Of a DNA stretch of 51,124 nucleotides, positions 14,366-22,149 are shown piece after piece. The stretch's first letter is position 1; each line of letters opens with the position of its first letter. The DNA is from a virus. The DNA lies in the IMG/VR virus record IMGVR_UViG_3300046451_000447, positions 1 through 51,124 of that record. One strand, 5' to 3'. Position numbers and translations under genes: made by a program. The notes under the pieces were generated by a model. It made no database searches and had not been told where the DNA came from. It was given only the letters and a program-made list of their open reading frames with translations.

Positions 14366-15790
14366 ATGGCAACATTAGGAAATTCTAGGGCGGCAGGTAC
14401 AGCAGGTACCTTACCCCCTATCGACGGAGCTGCAGGTACATTCAGGATTTCACCTGAAACATATACAGATATCGGCACTCTTTTAAACACAAACAAAGAT
14501 GAGCATATGCCTCAACTCATCGAGACTTACGGCGATCAAGGTATCACTGGATTTCTTAAACTTACAGGCGCAATCAACAGCGGTGGATCTTCAGACGAGA
14601 TCAACTGGTGGGAGGCAGGACGTCGTCACAAATCTTTTACATATGCAATTGGTGACATTACGGATAACGCCTCTTCTGTTACTGTAGCCGCAGGGACTAC
14701 GGATAGTTTTGCGTCTAGCGTACAGGCGAATGACGTAGTTATGGATAGCTCTACTGGAACACGCTGGGTTGTAAAATCTGGTGGATTTGGAACAGGACTC
14801 GCAGCCCCAGTAACAATGGTTAAGTTAGATCAAAGCGTTGTAACGATTGCTGCTGATTTAGACCTAGTAGGTGGAGAGTTTATTAAACTCGGTAACATCT
14901 ATGCTCAAGGAACAAACCAACCTACAGCATACGACGATTTTGCAGCAGTGAAGCACACTAACCCATATATGATCGTTAAAGATCGTTACGAGGTTAATGG
15001 GTCTCAGGCTACGAATATCGGTTGGGTAAATGTAGGTGGCGGAGAATACCGCTGGTTTATGAAGGGTGAGCAAGAGGCTCGCGCTCGTTTTGAAGACCGT
15101 CGTGAGATGATGATGCTTTTAGGGCAGAAGTTCGATGTAGGTGGCTCAGGCGTATCTCTTGATGCTGACCTAGCTGGATCTGAAGGATACTTCTCAGCTA
15201 TTGAGGACCGTGGAATTCAAGTTAGTAACGCTAACGCGAACCCATTAGACTCTTTCTCTGAGTTCGACGATATTATCATGGAGCTTGATAAGCAAGGTGC
15301 ACCTTCTGAGTACGCTATGTACGTAAACAGAAAGCAAGACCTCGCTATCGACGATATGTTAGCATCAGGTATCTCTACAGGAGTTACTGCTGGTTTACCA
15401 GGACAGTTCGGAGCATTCAATAACTCAGCAGATATGGCTGTACAGCTTGGATTTAAATCTTTCACTCGTGGAGGATATACTTTCCATAAGCACGATTGGA
15501 AGCTATTGAACGACCCAACTCTTCTAGGCGCATCTAACTACGTACAGGGAGCTATGATTCCTTTATCGCAGGTTACAGACGCACGTAGCGGAATGAAGGC
15601 ACCAGCTTTATCTATGTCTTACAAGGAAGCTAACGGGTACAACCGTGAACTTGAGCACTGGGTAACTGGTAGCATCTTGGGTCATACTAACAACGGAGAT
15701 GTAGGAACAGACAACGCTGTCTTCCACTACCGCTCTGAGATCGCTCTTTGCACTCGCGCTGCTAACCAGCACGTAATGATTAAAGGATAA
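14366..15790 (+). CDS. Major capsid protein
   Basis: A 474-residue protein, the most likely shell subunit. It follows the scaffold, and its arginine codons are mostly CGT/CGC whereas most neighbours favour AGA/AGG, a sign of high expression. Features fit an HK97-type subunit: an N-terminal arm (1-60), EINWWEAGRRHKSFTYAIGD, a long helix at KGEQEARARFEDRREMMMLL, and a C-terminal domain with LAIDDMLASGIS, GGYTFHKHDW and HWVTGSILGHTNNGD. A hairpin terminator follows at 15811. I cannot name the closest phage; the assignment rests on order, size and codon use. Confidence 0.8.
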   Translation: MATLGNSRAAGTAGTLPPIDGAAGTFRISPETYTDIGTLLNTNKDEHMPQLIETYGDQGITGFLKLTGAINSGGSSDEINWWEAGRRHKSFTYAIGDITDNASSVTVAAGTTDSFASSVQANDVVMDSSTGTRWVVKSGGFGTGLAAPVTMVKLDQSVVTIAADLDLVGGEFIKLGNIYAQGTNQPTAYDDFAAVKHTNPYMIVKDRYEVNGSQATNIGWVNVGGGEYRWFMKGEQEARARFEDRREMMMLLGQKFDVGGSGVSLDADLAGSEGYFSAIEDRGIQVSNANANPLDSFSEFDDIIMELDKQGAPSEYAMYVNRKQDLAIDDMLASGISTGVTAGLPGQFGAFNNSADMAVQLGFKSFTRGGYTFHKHDWKLLNDPTLLGASNYVQGAMIPLSQVTDARSGMKAPALSMSYKEANGYNRELEHWVTGSILGHTNNGDVGTDNAVFHYRSEIALCTRAANQHVMIKG

Positions 15791-15810
15791 TAATAATAGT
15801 TAGGTAGAGT

Positions 15811-15836
15811 GGGGAAGCATTCGGTTTCCCCCCTTT
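15811..15836 (+). terminator. Hairpin terminator after the major capsid gene
   Basis: GGGGAAGC (15811-15818) pairs with GTTTCCCC (15824-15831), including one G-T pair, around loop ATTCG. A short C/T run follows instead of a strong T tail, so termination may be partial. It lies 20 nt after the capsid stop, which fits control of capsid transcript level. Confidence 0.6.
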
Positions 15837-15861
15837 AGCTACAATAAATAACTTATATATT

Positions 15862-16182
15862 ATGGAAAAATACCTTATATTTAAAACAGCGGCAGCCGAT
15901 TCAATTTGTCTGCCTGCTCGCGATTTATCACACATGCACATTGATGCTGCAGGAACCGCTTTGGACATAAACTTTGTAAATCCTCTTACAGGAGATGATG
16001 GAGTAGGAGAATACAATGTACCTGTTGTTATAACCGACAATCAAGGGAGAGTAGTTATGAAAGCTATCGCTGAAGAAATCAGATCTGGGAAGGAACAACT
16101 TATCGTCGTTGTAGACGATATTGCTAAGGAATACCTTCATTCTGATATTACATCATGCGGTGATCTTGGAGTAATTAGTTAA
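15862..16182 (+). CDS. Small virion domain protein A1
   Basis: A 106-residue protein closely related to the product of 17234: LIFKTAAADSICLPARDL, HMHIDAAG, a central strand, VVITDNQG, VVMKAIAEEIRSGKEQ, and HSDITS. The same domain heads larger proteins at 17547 and 19872 in a more diverged form. It pairs with the related but distinct gene at 16204, and the A-B order is repeated at 17234/17547. Position after the capsid suggests a head-surface or fibre-base subunit; this is inference. Confidence 0.55.
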   Translation: MEKYLIFKTAAADSICLPARDLSHMHIDAAGTALDINFVNPLTGDDGVGEYNVPVVITDNQGRVVMKAIAEEIRSGKEQLIVVVDDIAKEYLHSDITSCGDLGVIS

Positions 16183-16203
16183 TAACATATAAAAAAAGAA
16201 AAC

Positions 16204-16545
16204 ATGGATTTATCAAAGAAATTTTTATATATTAATACAGCCAGCGACCCTGCATTGTTTGTAGACGAGGCTAGAACATATCCCGCAAGTGGCTTAAAAG
16301 CTATTTATGAAGAGGATGCAACTAATGTTGTATTAGCTCTTCAGAATAACGTTGCAGTTGATTGCGATGTATTTACTGTTACTGTTACCTCTGGAGAGGC
16401 TAGAACTTTTATGAAAGATCTCGTTAACGCGATCAATTATGGGAGTGAAGCCTTTCTTGTTGTTGGTGACAACTATACGCATGAATCTTTATCAGGTGCT
16501 GTTGTTTTTACAACTGACATCACTTTAGATAACGAGGCAGCATAA
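16204..16545 (+). CDS. Small virion domain protein B1
   Basis: A 113-residue protein of the B type: KKFLYINTAS, YPASGLKAIYEED, FTVTVTSGEARTFMKDLVNA, INYGSEAFLVVG, and VVFTTDI at the end. It matches residues 1-120 of the fibre at 17547 (KFLLLNADT, YPVRYLRGLD, FVNEINFGEKAVI, GALIFND). In this copy no fibre is attached, so the domain is stable by itself and may form the base or plug where fibres are absent. Confidence 0.55.
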   Translation: MDLSKKFLYINTASDPALFVDEARTYPASGLKAIYEEDATNVVLALQNNVAVDCDVFTVTVTSGEARTFMKDLVNAINYGSEAFLVVGDNYTHESLSGAVVFTTDITLDNEAA

Positions 16546-16561
16546 CAACTAAGACTGAAAG

Positions 16562-16592
16562 GAGGGGAGGAAAGACTTCCCCTCACTTTTAC
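16562..16592 (+). terminator. Intrinsic terminator after the A1-B1 pair
   Basis: GAGGGGA (16562-16568) pairs with TCCCCTC (16578-16584), loop GGAAAGACT, followed by ACTTTT. It lies in the 88-nt gap between 16545 and 16634, separating the A1-B1 pair from the next virion gene. Confidence 0.65.
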
Positions 16593-16633
16593 AAACTTAA
16601 CTTTTTAACAAACAAAAACAAAAATTAGAAAAT

Positions 16634-17167
16634 ATGAATGAATTAATTCTTTCGAAACTAGAAGTAGACAAACTCAATGGGATTTCCCAGGCAAAACTGT
16701 TTGGTTTTGCAAATATGGTTGATCCTGCTAGTGGAATGACTGCAGTGGCTCTTACAAGCGATCAAGTTGATGCTGACCCTACATTAGGGGCTAACACAAT
16801 TAACACGGCTGCATTTGACGCTAACGAGACTGTAGACATCACACTTCCACCTGCTACAGTTGGTACTTATGTTATCTGGAGACAATCAGATTTAGCCGAC
16901 GAAGCTACTGCTATGGACTGGATATGTGCTGGAGCAGACACGTTTGAAGCAAATCAAGTTTGCAGCATTGGTGAGATTGCAGCTCAACACGATACTACTG
17001 TTGCAGCTGACGTAAAATTGATTATTACGCCTGCTGCCACCAACCCAGGTTGGGGACAAGTCGGTAGTCAGTGTCACTTTCTATGTCGCCAAGATGGCAA
17101 ATGGTTAGTAAAAGTTCAAGGCATGAAGCTTGGAACTGGAGCTGTTGGTACTCTTTCTTTTGCTTAA
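16634..17167 (+). CDS. Virion-type protein bracketed by terminators
   Basis: A 177-residue soluble beta-rich protein with Thr/Ala/Val-rich strands (FDANETVDITLPPATVGTY) and a C-terminal half with QCHFLCRQDGKWLVKVQGMK. It has hairpin terminators on both sides (16562 and 17192), so it may be a single-gene transcript, as is common for abundant cement or decoration proteins. Size and place fit such a role; no family is recognised. The preceding 45 nt are A-rich, without a clear TAnnTTTG box. Confidence 0.5.
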   Translation: MNELILSKLEVDKLNGISQAKLFGFANMVDPASGMTAVALTSDQVDADPTLGANTINTAAFDANETVDITLPPATVGTYVIWRQSDLADEATAMDWICAGADTFEANQVCSIGEIAAQHDTTVAADVKLIITPAATNPGWGQVGSQCHFLCRQDGKWLVKVQGMKLGTGAVGTLSFA

Positions 17168-17191
17168 TAGCTAACCTTATACTACTACGAG

Positions 17192-17218
17192 AAAGGCCCT
17201 TCGGGGCCTTTTTCTTTG
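17192..17218 (+). terminator. Strong intrinsic terminator with UUCG loop
   Basis: AAAGGCCC (17192-17199) pairs perfectly with GGGCCTTT (17204-17211) around the very stable TTCG tetraloop, followed by a T-rich tail TTTCTTTG. It ends the 16634 transcript and is immediately followed by the promoter-like box at 17222. Confidence 0.9.
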
Positions 17219-17221
17219 TCG

Positions 17222-17229
17222 TATATTTG
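17222..17229 (+). promoter_or_regulatory. Promoter-like box TATATTTG, 4 nt before the start
   Basis: A perfect Bacteroidota -7 element placed between a strong terminator and the ATG at 17234, with only 4 nt (CTAT) between box and start. Because the -7 box lies only a few nt before the transcription start, the mRNA would have almost no 5' leader. Confidence 0.6.
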
Positions 17230-17233
17230 CTAT

Positions 17234-17545
17234 ATGAAGAAATTCTTATTCTTTGCTAATAGCGTCGCCGATGTTCGTATGCTCCCTGCTGACGACCTTG
17301 TGCTCATGGAGATAGATGCGGATGGGGACAGCCTGGAGATGCATTTCAAAAGCTTAAGCGGAACCTTAGGGGGGTCAACAATGATACCATTAACTATAAC
17401 GACGGACTCAGGGCTCGATATAATGAGAGCGATTACTGAGGAGATCGCGTTTGGGGAGGAAGCGATGGTGGTGATTGCAGATGAGATAAACTCAATTTTT
17501 CTTCATGGCGACATAACCGCCGTAACAAACTCACTAACAGCATAG
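17234..17545 (+). CDS. Small virion domain protein A2
   Basis: A 103-residue paralogue of the 15862 product: KKFLFFANSVADVRMLPADDL, MEIDADGDSLEMHF, PLTITTDSG, IMRAITEEIAFGEEAMVV, LHGDIT. Starts upstream at a TTG (17216) would read through the promoter box, so the ATG at 17234 is chosen. One base separates it from the fibre gene 17547, whose N-terminus is the B-type partner. Confidence 0.6.
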   Translation: MKKFLFFANSVADVRMLPADDLVLMEIDADGDSLEMHFKSLSGTLGGSTMIPLTITTDSGLDIMRAITEEIAFGEEAMVVIADEINSIFLHGDITAVTNSLTA

Positions 17546-17546
17546 C

Positions 17547-19193
17547 ATGGCTTTATCTCCAGACGATAAATTTTTATTATTAAACGCAGACACCACGGCT
17601 GGTGAATCTGATGCGGCTATGTACTACCCTGTCAGGTATCTACGAGGGTTAGATTGTCCATCGGATGGTGCTGTTAGTTTTTATTTTAGAGGTCCAAACG
17701 ATACCACCAGCACACGGGTTATTGTCTCTACCACTGCTGGTTTTGTGAAAGAGTTTTTTTTACAGTTTGTAAATGAAATTAACTTTGGGGAAAAGGCAGT
17801 TATAACGTTAGCGTCAAAAAACACATCGGTAAGCGCAACGGATGGAGGGTCTGATTTTGTTTATGTAAATGCTTTTGTTGGGGCTCTTATATTTAACGAT
17901 GACACAACAGCATTTGAGAATCTACAGGTTGCTGAAAATTTAAACGTAGGGGCCACTATTTCCGCAACTGCTTTAAACTTAACGAGCAATTTAATTGTGG
18001 GGTATGGTGGGACAGGCGCTAGCTCTTTAACAGACAACGGGGTGCTGTTTGGCAATGGGGCGGCCGCTATATCCGCCGTGGATCTTTCTGCTAACGGAAA
18101 CGTCATCGTGGGTGGGGCGACACCTGCGGTAGTAACGGGGGCCAACCTAGCGGGTGCAGGCCTTGCGGCCACGGTAGGAGATGGAACCTTAGTTTTAGCT
18201 GTGGAGACTTTAAATCAAGACACAACGGGGAGTGCAGCAACTCTTACAACCCCACGAGCCATCAACGGGGTGGACTTCGACGGCTCTGCCGCGATAACTG
18301 TTACGGCGGCTGGATCGACTTTATCGGATACGGTAACCGTAGCTAAGGGTGGTACTGGGGCGACATCTTTAACGGCGGATGGTGTTTTGTTTGGTAACGG
18401 AACGTCTGCGGTTTCTGCGGTAGATTTGTCCACTAATGGTAACATCGTTGTAGGTGGTTCCACCCCAGCTGTGGTAACAGGAGCTAATTTGGCTGGATCT
18501 GGCCTAGCCGCAACTGTAGGGAACGGAACCTTGGTTTTAGCTGTAGAGACCTTAAATCAAGACACAACAGGTAATGCCGACACAGCAACTCTCGCCGCTG
18601 ACGCTACGACGCTAGCCACACCGAGGGCTATATTTGGGCATAACTTTGATGGCAGCGCCGCGTTAACAGGTGTTATTGCATCTGCAAATTTAGACGCTGA
18701 TACAGCTCACTTGTCTGGAGCACAATCTTTTACGGGGGCAAAAACATTTTCAGCGGGTATAATCCCTTCTTTTGTAAAACACTCTATCAGTGGTAATGCT
18801 ACCGCAGATTACGGTCCTGGCGCGGAAATTTTATTTGGCATCAGTGCTGAAACCACTACAGCAGGCGCTATATATGTTCTGCGATCTGGAACATGGACTT
18901 TGATGGATGCTGACTTTCCAAATAGGTGTAGACAGTTAGCAGCAGTAGCAGTAGGTACAGACTCAGCGGTAGACGGTATGTTAATAAGAGGGTGTGTGAC
19001 ACTAGCCTCAGCATATACGGCTGGAACAGATGCCGAGGGTATTAGAGTTTTTGCTTCCACAACAGCTGGTGAAGCAACCCTTACAGCGCCTAGCGCAAGT
19101 GGAGACACCGTGAGAATATTAGGTTACTCGCTTAATGCTGGTGATAAAAAAATGTTTTTTAATCCTGACAACTCTCACGTAGAGATTGCATAA
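17547..19193 (+). CDS. Fibre protein with B-type anchor and GGTGA repeats
   Basis: A 548-residue fibre. Residues 1-120 are the B-type domain found alone at 16204 and probably fix the fibre to the virion. Residues about 150-380 hold two copies of a tail-fibre repeat: GGTGASSLTDNGVLFGNG and GGTGATSLTADGVLFGNG, each followed by VVTGANLAG, a TVGxGTLVLAVE strand, LNQDTTG, and TPRAI-[NF]-G-xx-FDGSAA. The C-terminal 130 residues (from GAIYVLRSGTWTLMDAD) form a globular tip ending DTVRILGYSLNAGDKKMFF, a fibre-tip pattern common in phages. It probably binds the host surface. TAATG overlap with 19193. Confidence 0.8.
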   Translation: MALSPDDKFLLLNADTTAGESDAAMYYPVRYLRGLDCPSDGAVSFYFRGPNDTTSTRVIVSTTAGFVKEFFLQFVNEINFGEKAVITLASKNTSVSATDGGSDFVYVNAFVGALIFNDDTTAFENLQVAENLNVGATISATALNLTSNLIVGYGGTGASSLTDNGVLFGNGAAAISAVDLSANGNVIVGGATPAVVTGANLAGAGLAATVGDGTLVLAVETLNQDTTGSAATLTTPRAINGVDFDGSAAITVTAAGSTLSDTVTVAKGGTGATSLTADGVLFGNGTSAVSAVDLSTNGNIVVGGSTPAVVTGANLAGSGLAATVGNGTLVLAVETLNQDTTGNADTATLAADATTLATPRAIFGHNFDGSAALTGVIASANLDADTAHLSGAQSFTGAKTFSAGIIPSFVKHSISGNATADYGPGAEILFGISAETTTAGAIYVLRSGTWTLMDADFPNRCRQLAAVAVGTDSAVDGMLIRGCVTLASAYTAGTDAEGIRVFASTTAGEATLTAPSASGDTVRILGYSLNAGDKKMFFNPDNSHVEIA

Positions 19194-19855
19194 TGGCTAC
19201 GATAAATGTAAACAGGCAAGGCTCAGGAACAGGGATTGCCAATGGAACCTTTGCTACAGCCAGATCAAATGCGGCCTCAGCCGTTTCAGATGGTGCTTCA
19301 GGTAGTTTTACTGTTCAATACTTTACAGGCAGAACAAAAAGATTTAAAAGAGCCTTCTTACACTTCGACACAAGCGGGATAACAGGGACGTTGAGCGCGG
19401 CTCATATCGACATTAACGGAAGTGATGGGTCAACTGACCCTGACCCTAACGATACTATAATGGTTAAGAGTACCGCTTTTGGCGGTGACGGTGGGACAGC
19501 TTTGGCTACGTCAGATCACTTTAGTTCTTTAGACTACAGTACAGCTTACTCTGACGAGCTTACTACGTGGTCAACAGGTAACAATGAATACACTTTAACA
19601 GCGGCAGCTTTAGCGGATATAAAGAACAACGATAATTTTACCTTAGCTGTAATAGATCACGACAATGACTATGCTAACTCAGCCACTACGGGAACTTCTG
19701 ATATTCGCATAGACTTTAATACAACAATAACTTTAGATTTCACCCTTGCTGCCGCTGGGTATGGCCATGATGTCATAGGGGTTGCCGCGGCAAGCATAGG
19801 TAAGGTAAACTCTGTAGCCACAGCAAGCATAGGAAAAATTAACAGCGTTGATTAA
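19193..19855 (+). CDS. Virion-type beta protein with C-terminal SIGKVNSV repeats
   Basis: A 220-residue protein. Residues 1-180 look like a jelly-roll or carbohydrate-binding beta sandwich (RFKRAFLHFDTSGITGTLSA, a DPNDTIMV strand, FTLAVIDHDNDY). The tail is YGHDVIGVAAASIGKVNSV followed by ATASIGKINSVD, two copies of a short (A-S-I-G-K-[VI]-N-S-V) unit that I recall at the ends of many marine phage structural proteins. Possibly an accessory fibre or receptor-binding subunit, co-translated with the 17547 fibre. Confidence 0.55.
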   Translation: MATINVNRQGSGTGIANGTFATARSNAASAVSDGASGSFTVQYFTGRTKRFKRAFLHFDTSGITGTLSAAHIDINGSDGSTDPDPNDTIMVKSTAFGGDGGTALATSDHFSSLDYSTAYSDELTTWSTGNNEYTLTAAALADIKNNDNFTLAVIDHDNDYANSATTGTSDIRIDFNTTITLDFTLAAAGYGHDVIGVAAASIGKVNSVATASIGKINSVD

Positions 19856-19859
19856 TTAG

Positions 19860-19867
19860 TATATTTG
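19860..19867 (+). promoter_or_regulatory. Promoter-like box TATATTTG, 4 nt before the start
   Basis: A perfect TAnnTTTG box in the 16-nt gap between 19855 and the ATG at 19872, again with exactly 4 nt (TATT) to the start codon. No terminator lies before it, so read-through from 19193 is also possible. Confidence 0.5.
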
Positions 19868-19871
19868 TATT

Positions 19872-21224
19872 ATGGTATCTAAAAAGTTTTTCTTATTCCG
19901 TAGAACGGATCCAGTAGGGTCTGACAAAAGGTTTTCCGAAAACGGAACAGATATACCAATATTGGGTATTCCTGCGGATCAGGTAGCCTTTATAACTGCT
20001 GGTAGAGGCTCGGTAACTTTGACTTTTAACGGAGCGGGAATGTATGAAAATAGCGAGTTGTTTATTGGGGACTCTATAGAGAAGACAAATGTATCTATAT
20101 CTTGTAAAGAAGGTTCGGAATTAAAACTTATAGAGAAGATTATTTTATTTGCATCTAAACCTGACGGAAAGACTATAATGAAATTTGATGCTGTAGAAGA
20201 AAGAGCTGCATTTGACGATGTTGTTATTTCTAATGTTACGGACATTAAAGCTAAGATTAAGTCTCAACCTACGGAAAGGGTTTCTCAAAAGATTAGTACA
20301 GGGGACCCAGCTAGTAGGTTTAGGAATGTTATCGGAGGAATTAACTTTGGGAGCGCAACAAATAAGCCTTTCCTGGATTATAATCATGAGTTACTTACAG
20401 GAGCTGACGATAGCACTTTAACTTTATGGAGAAACTCAGGTACAGGGTCTTCAGCTTATAATTTAGCCAACCATACTGGAACGGTAACGGTACAAACCGA
20501 AGCCACGGCTTTAGCTACAGGGCTAAGCAAGGCTTGCGCTCAGTTTGCAGTAGGCACGTTTTTAGATATACCATCAGTAACTATAGAAGACGATTACACT
20601 ATATACTTTGCTATAGGTGACCCTGGTGTAGGAACAAACTCTTTTGGAGTTTTATTTGGAGACGACGACGGAGAGACTTTAGGCTTTTCTAGCGAAGGTT
20701 ATAACAGTTTGTTTACTATGAGGCACGATGGGTTATCGGGTAAGCCTTTTGATGTAGATGCAAACACGGATGAGAACGGAAGTATAAGATATGCCTTTCC
20801 TGATAAATCTAGGACAACAGAGATCGGGTCGAGACAATTCTGCTACACATTCGTCATCAGAAGGGATAAGGATTTTAACGTATATTTACACAATCACGAA
20901 GGTGAGATTGTAGCTTTTGTCCCCGCCTTTACGGAGAAGAGCACAAGTAAAGTTGTAACTAAAATTAAATCTAAACCCACTGAAAAAAGTAAAGGCATAT
21001 ACGAGAAAACTACCACCCCTATTACTTCTAAGGTAACAGCAGGTTCTTCAAATAGAACTGACGGAAACCTTCTTTTAGAACAACTTGGGTCATCTGACGA
21101 GAATATCACATCTAGCTTTTCTGGTACTCTAGCAAGATTTGGCGTTATAAAAAGAGACATAGGGAACGGAGGTGCATCGCAACTAGCAAAAGATTTGTAC
21201 GAGTTGTACAAACCAAATTTATAA
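19872..21224 (+). CDS. Virion protein with A/B-type anchor and ConA/LamG-like domain
   Basis: A 450-residue protein. Residues 1-120 resemble the small A/B virion domain (KKFFLFRRTD...IPADQVAFI...IMKFDAVEERAAFDDVVIS-NVTDI). Residues about 160-340 fit a concanavalin A/LamG-type beta sandwich: an early FLDYNHELLTGADDSTLTLW, a TIYFAIGD strand, FGVLFGDDDGE, FTMRHDG, FCYTFVIRRDKDFNVYLHN. The end returns to LARFGVIKRDIG...AKDLYELYKPN, a short helix common after such domains. Sugar binding on the host surface is likely, but the exact ligand cannot be read. Confidence 0.65.
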   Translation: MVSKKFFLFRRTDPVGSDKRFSENGTDIPILGIPADQVAFITAGRGSVTLTFNGAGMYENSELFIGDSIEKTNVSISCKEGSELKLIEKIILFASKPDGKTIMKFDAVEERAAFDDVVISNVTDIKAKIKSQPTERVSQKISTGDPASRFRNVIGGINFGSATNKPFLDYNHELLTGADDSTLTLWRNSGTGSSAYNLANHTGTVTVQTEATALATGLSKACAQFAVGTFLDIPSVTIEDDYTIYFAIGDPGVGTNSFGVLFGDDDGETLGFSSEGYNSLFTMRHDGLSGKPFDVDANTDENGSIRYAFPDKSRTTEIGSRQFCYTFVIRRDKDFNVYLHNHEGEIVAFVPAFTEKSTSKVVTKIKSKPTEKSKGIYEKTTTPITSKVTAGSSNRTDGNLLLEQLGSSDENITSSFSGTLARFGVIKRDIGNGGASQLAKDLYELYKPNL

Positions 21225-21240
21225 TTAAATATAATATATC

Positions 21241-22083
21241 ATGACCGATAAAGTCAAAACGGCCCCTGAGCGCCCTAAAGCTCAAACAAAAAAGGCTTCA
21301 ACAGAGCCAACGTTTACTCCCGCATCTCCTGTAAAGAAGCAGCGCTCTATTAAGCGTAAAGAACAGATCCTTCACCACGCGGAATATGAAATTCCGAAAA
21401 ACGCTGGGATAGTATATATGTTACCTCAAAAAGGCATCACTGTATACGACGCGGAGAAAGATACTGTACGTGAAATGCGCTACTGTCCAAACGAACCCTC
21501 TATATGGGCGGATGAACAGGGGAAACATGCTCGTAAAGAAACCGTAGCCTTTAGGGAAGGTAAGTTATTTGCCCCTAAAGACAAACCTAACTTGCGTCAG
21601 TTTTTAGACCTACACCCTATGAACATTAAAAATGGGGGAAAGATTTTTAAGCAAATAGATAAGAAGCAAGATGCAGAGATCGAGTTGAAGAAAGAATTCC
21701 TTCTTACAGATGCCATCGGTATGGTAAGAGATAAGGATATCAACGAACTTCTTCCTATTGCGCTATACTTCGGAGTAAATATCAACACTCCTGTAACGGA
21801 GATTAGATACAATCTACTGAATATTGCTAAAAAGAAGACAGAGGAGTTTATTCAATCCTTTGATTCTCCGCAGGTTCAAACTAGATCTACCGTGCAACAA
21901 GCGAAGGACTACCAGATTATAAACGTTAACGACAATGGGTGTTACTGGTTCGATTCAAATAGACTTATTGTCTCAGTCCCAGTGGGGCAGGACGCTATGG
22001 ATGTTATGGTAAGGTTTTGCCTTACTGAAAAAGGAGCATCTGTATTATCAACTTTAGAAGATAGGTTAGATAGATTAGGGTAA
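21241..22083 (+). CDS. Conserved-type phage structural protein, function unknown
   Basis: A 280-residue protein. The first 45 residues are a basic, Pro/Lys/Thr-rich tail. Then come EYEIPKNAGIVYMLPQKGIT, REMRYCPNEPSIWADEQG, ETVAFREGKLFAPKDKPNL and a LHPMN segment, a pattern I recall in virion-gene clusters of marine phages. The C-terminal half is helical and ends MVRFCLTEKGASVLSTLED. Neighbours are fibre and connector genes. A strong terminator follows at 22104. Confidence 0.55.
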   Translation: MTDKVKTAPERPKAQTKKASTEPTFTPASPVKKQRSIKRKEQILHHAEYEIPKNAGIVYMLPQKGITVYDAEKDTVREMRYCPNEPSIWADEQGKHARKETVAFREGKLFAPKDKPNLRQFLDLHPMNIKNGGKIFKQIDKKQDAEIELKKEFLLTDAIGMVRDKDINELLPIALYFGVNINTPVTEIRYNLLNIAKKKTEEFIQSFDSPQVQTRSTVQQAKDYQIINVNDNGCYWFDSNRLIVSVPVGQDAMDVMVRFCLTEKGASVLSTLEDRLDRLG

Positions 22084-22103
22084 ATATATTCTAACTTGAC
22101 AGG

Positions 22104-22135
22104 AAAGCCGCCTTAATAGGGCGGCTTTTCTTTTT
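22104..22135 (+). terminator. Strong intrinsic terminator
   Basis: A perfect 9-bp stem, AAAGCCGCC (22104-22112) with GGCGGCTTT (22120-22128), loop TTAATAG, followed by a T-rich run TCTTTTT. It ends the transcript of 21241 and is followed at once by the promoter-like box at 22138. Confidence 0.9.
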
Positions 22136-22137
22136 CG

Positions 22138-22145
22138 TATATTTG
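22138..22145 (+). promoter_or_regulatory. Promoter-like box TATATTTG, 4 nt before the start
   Basis: A perfect TAnnTTTG element directly behind the terminator at 22104 and exactly 4 nt (TGGT) before the ATG at 22150. The terminator/box/start order matches that at 17192-17234 and marks a new transcription unit for the tail genes. Confidence 0.6.
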
Positions 22146-22149
22146 TGGT

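Noticed and set aside
17216-17233. TTG start for the A2 gene
   Set aside because: It would translate the terminator tail and the TATATTTG box; the ATG at 17234 matches the start of A1.
18000-18620. Possible CRISPR-like direct repeats
   Set aside because: The repeats are two long coding units of a fibre, with no short identical repeats or regular spacers. No CRISPR array was seen anywhere in the window.
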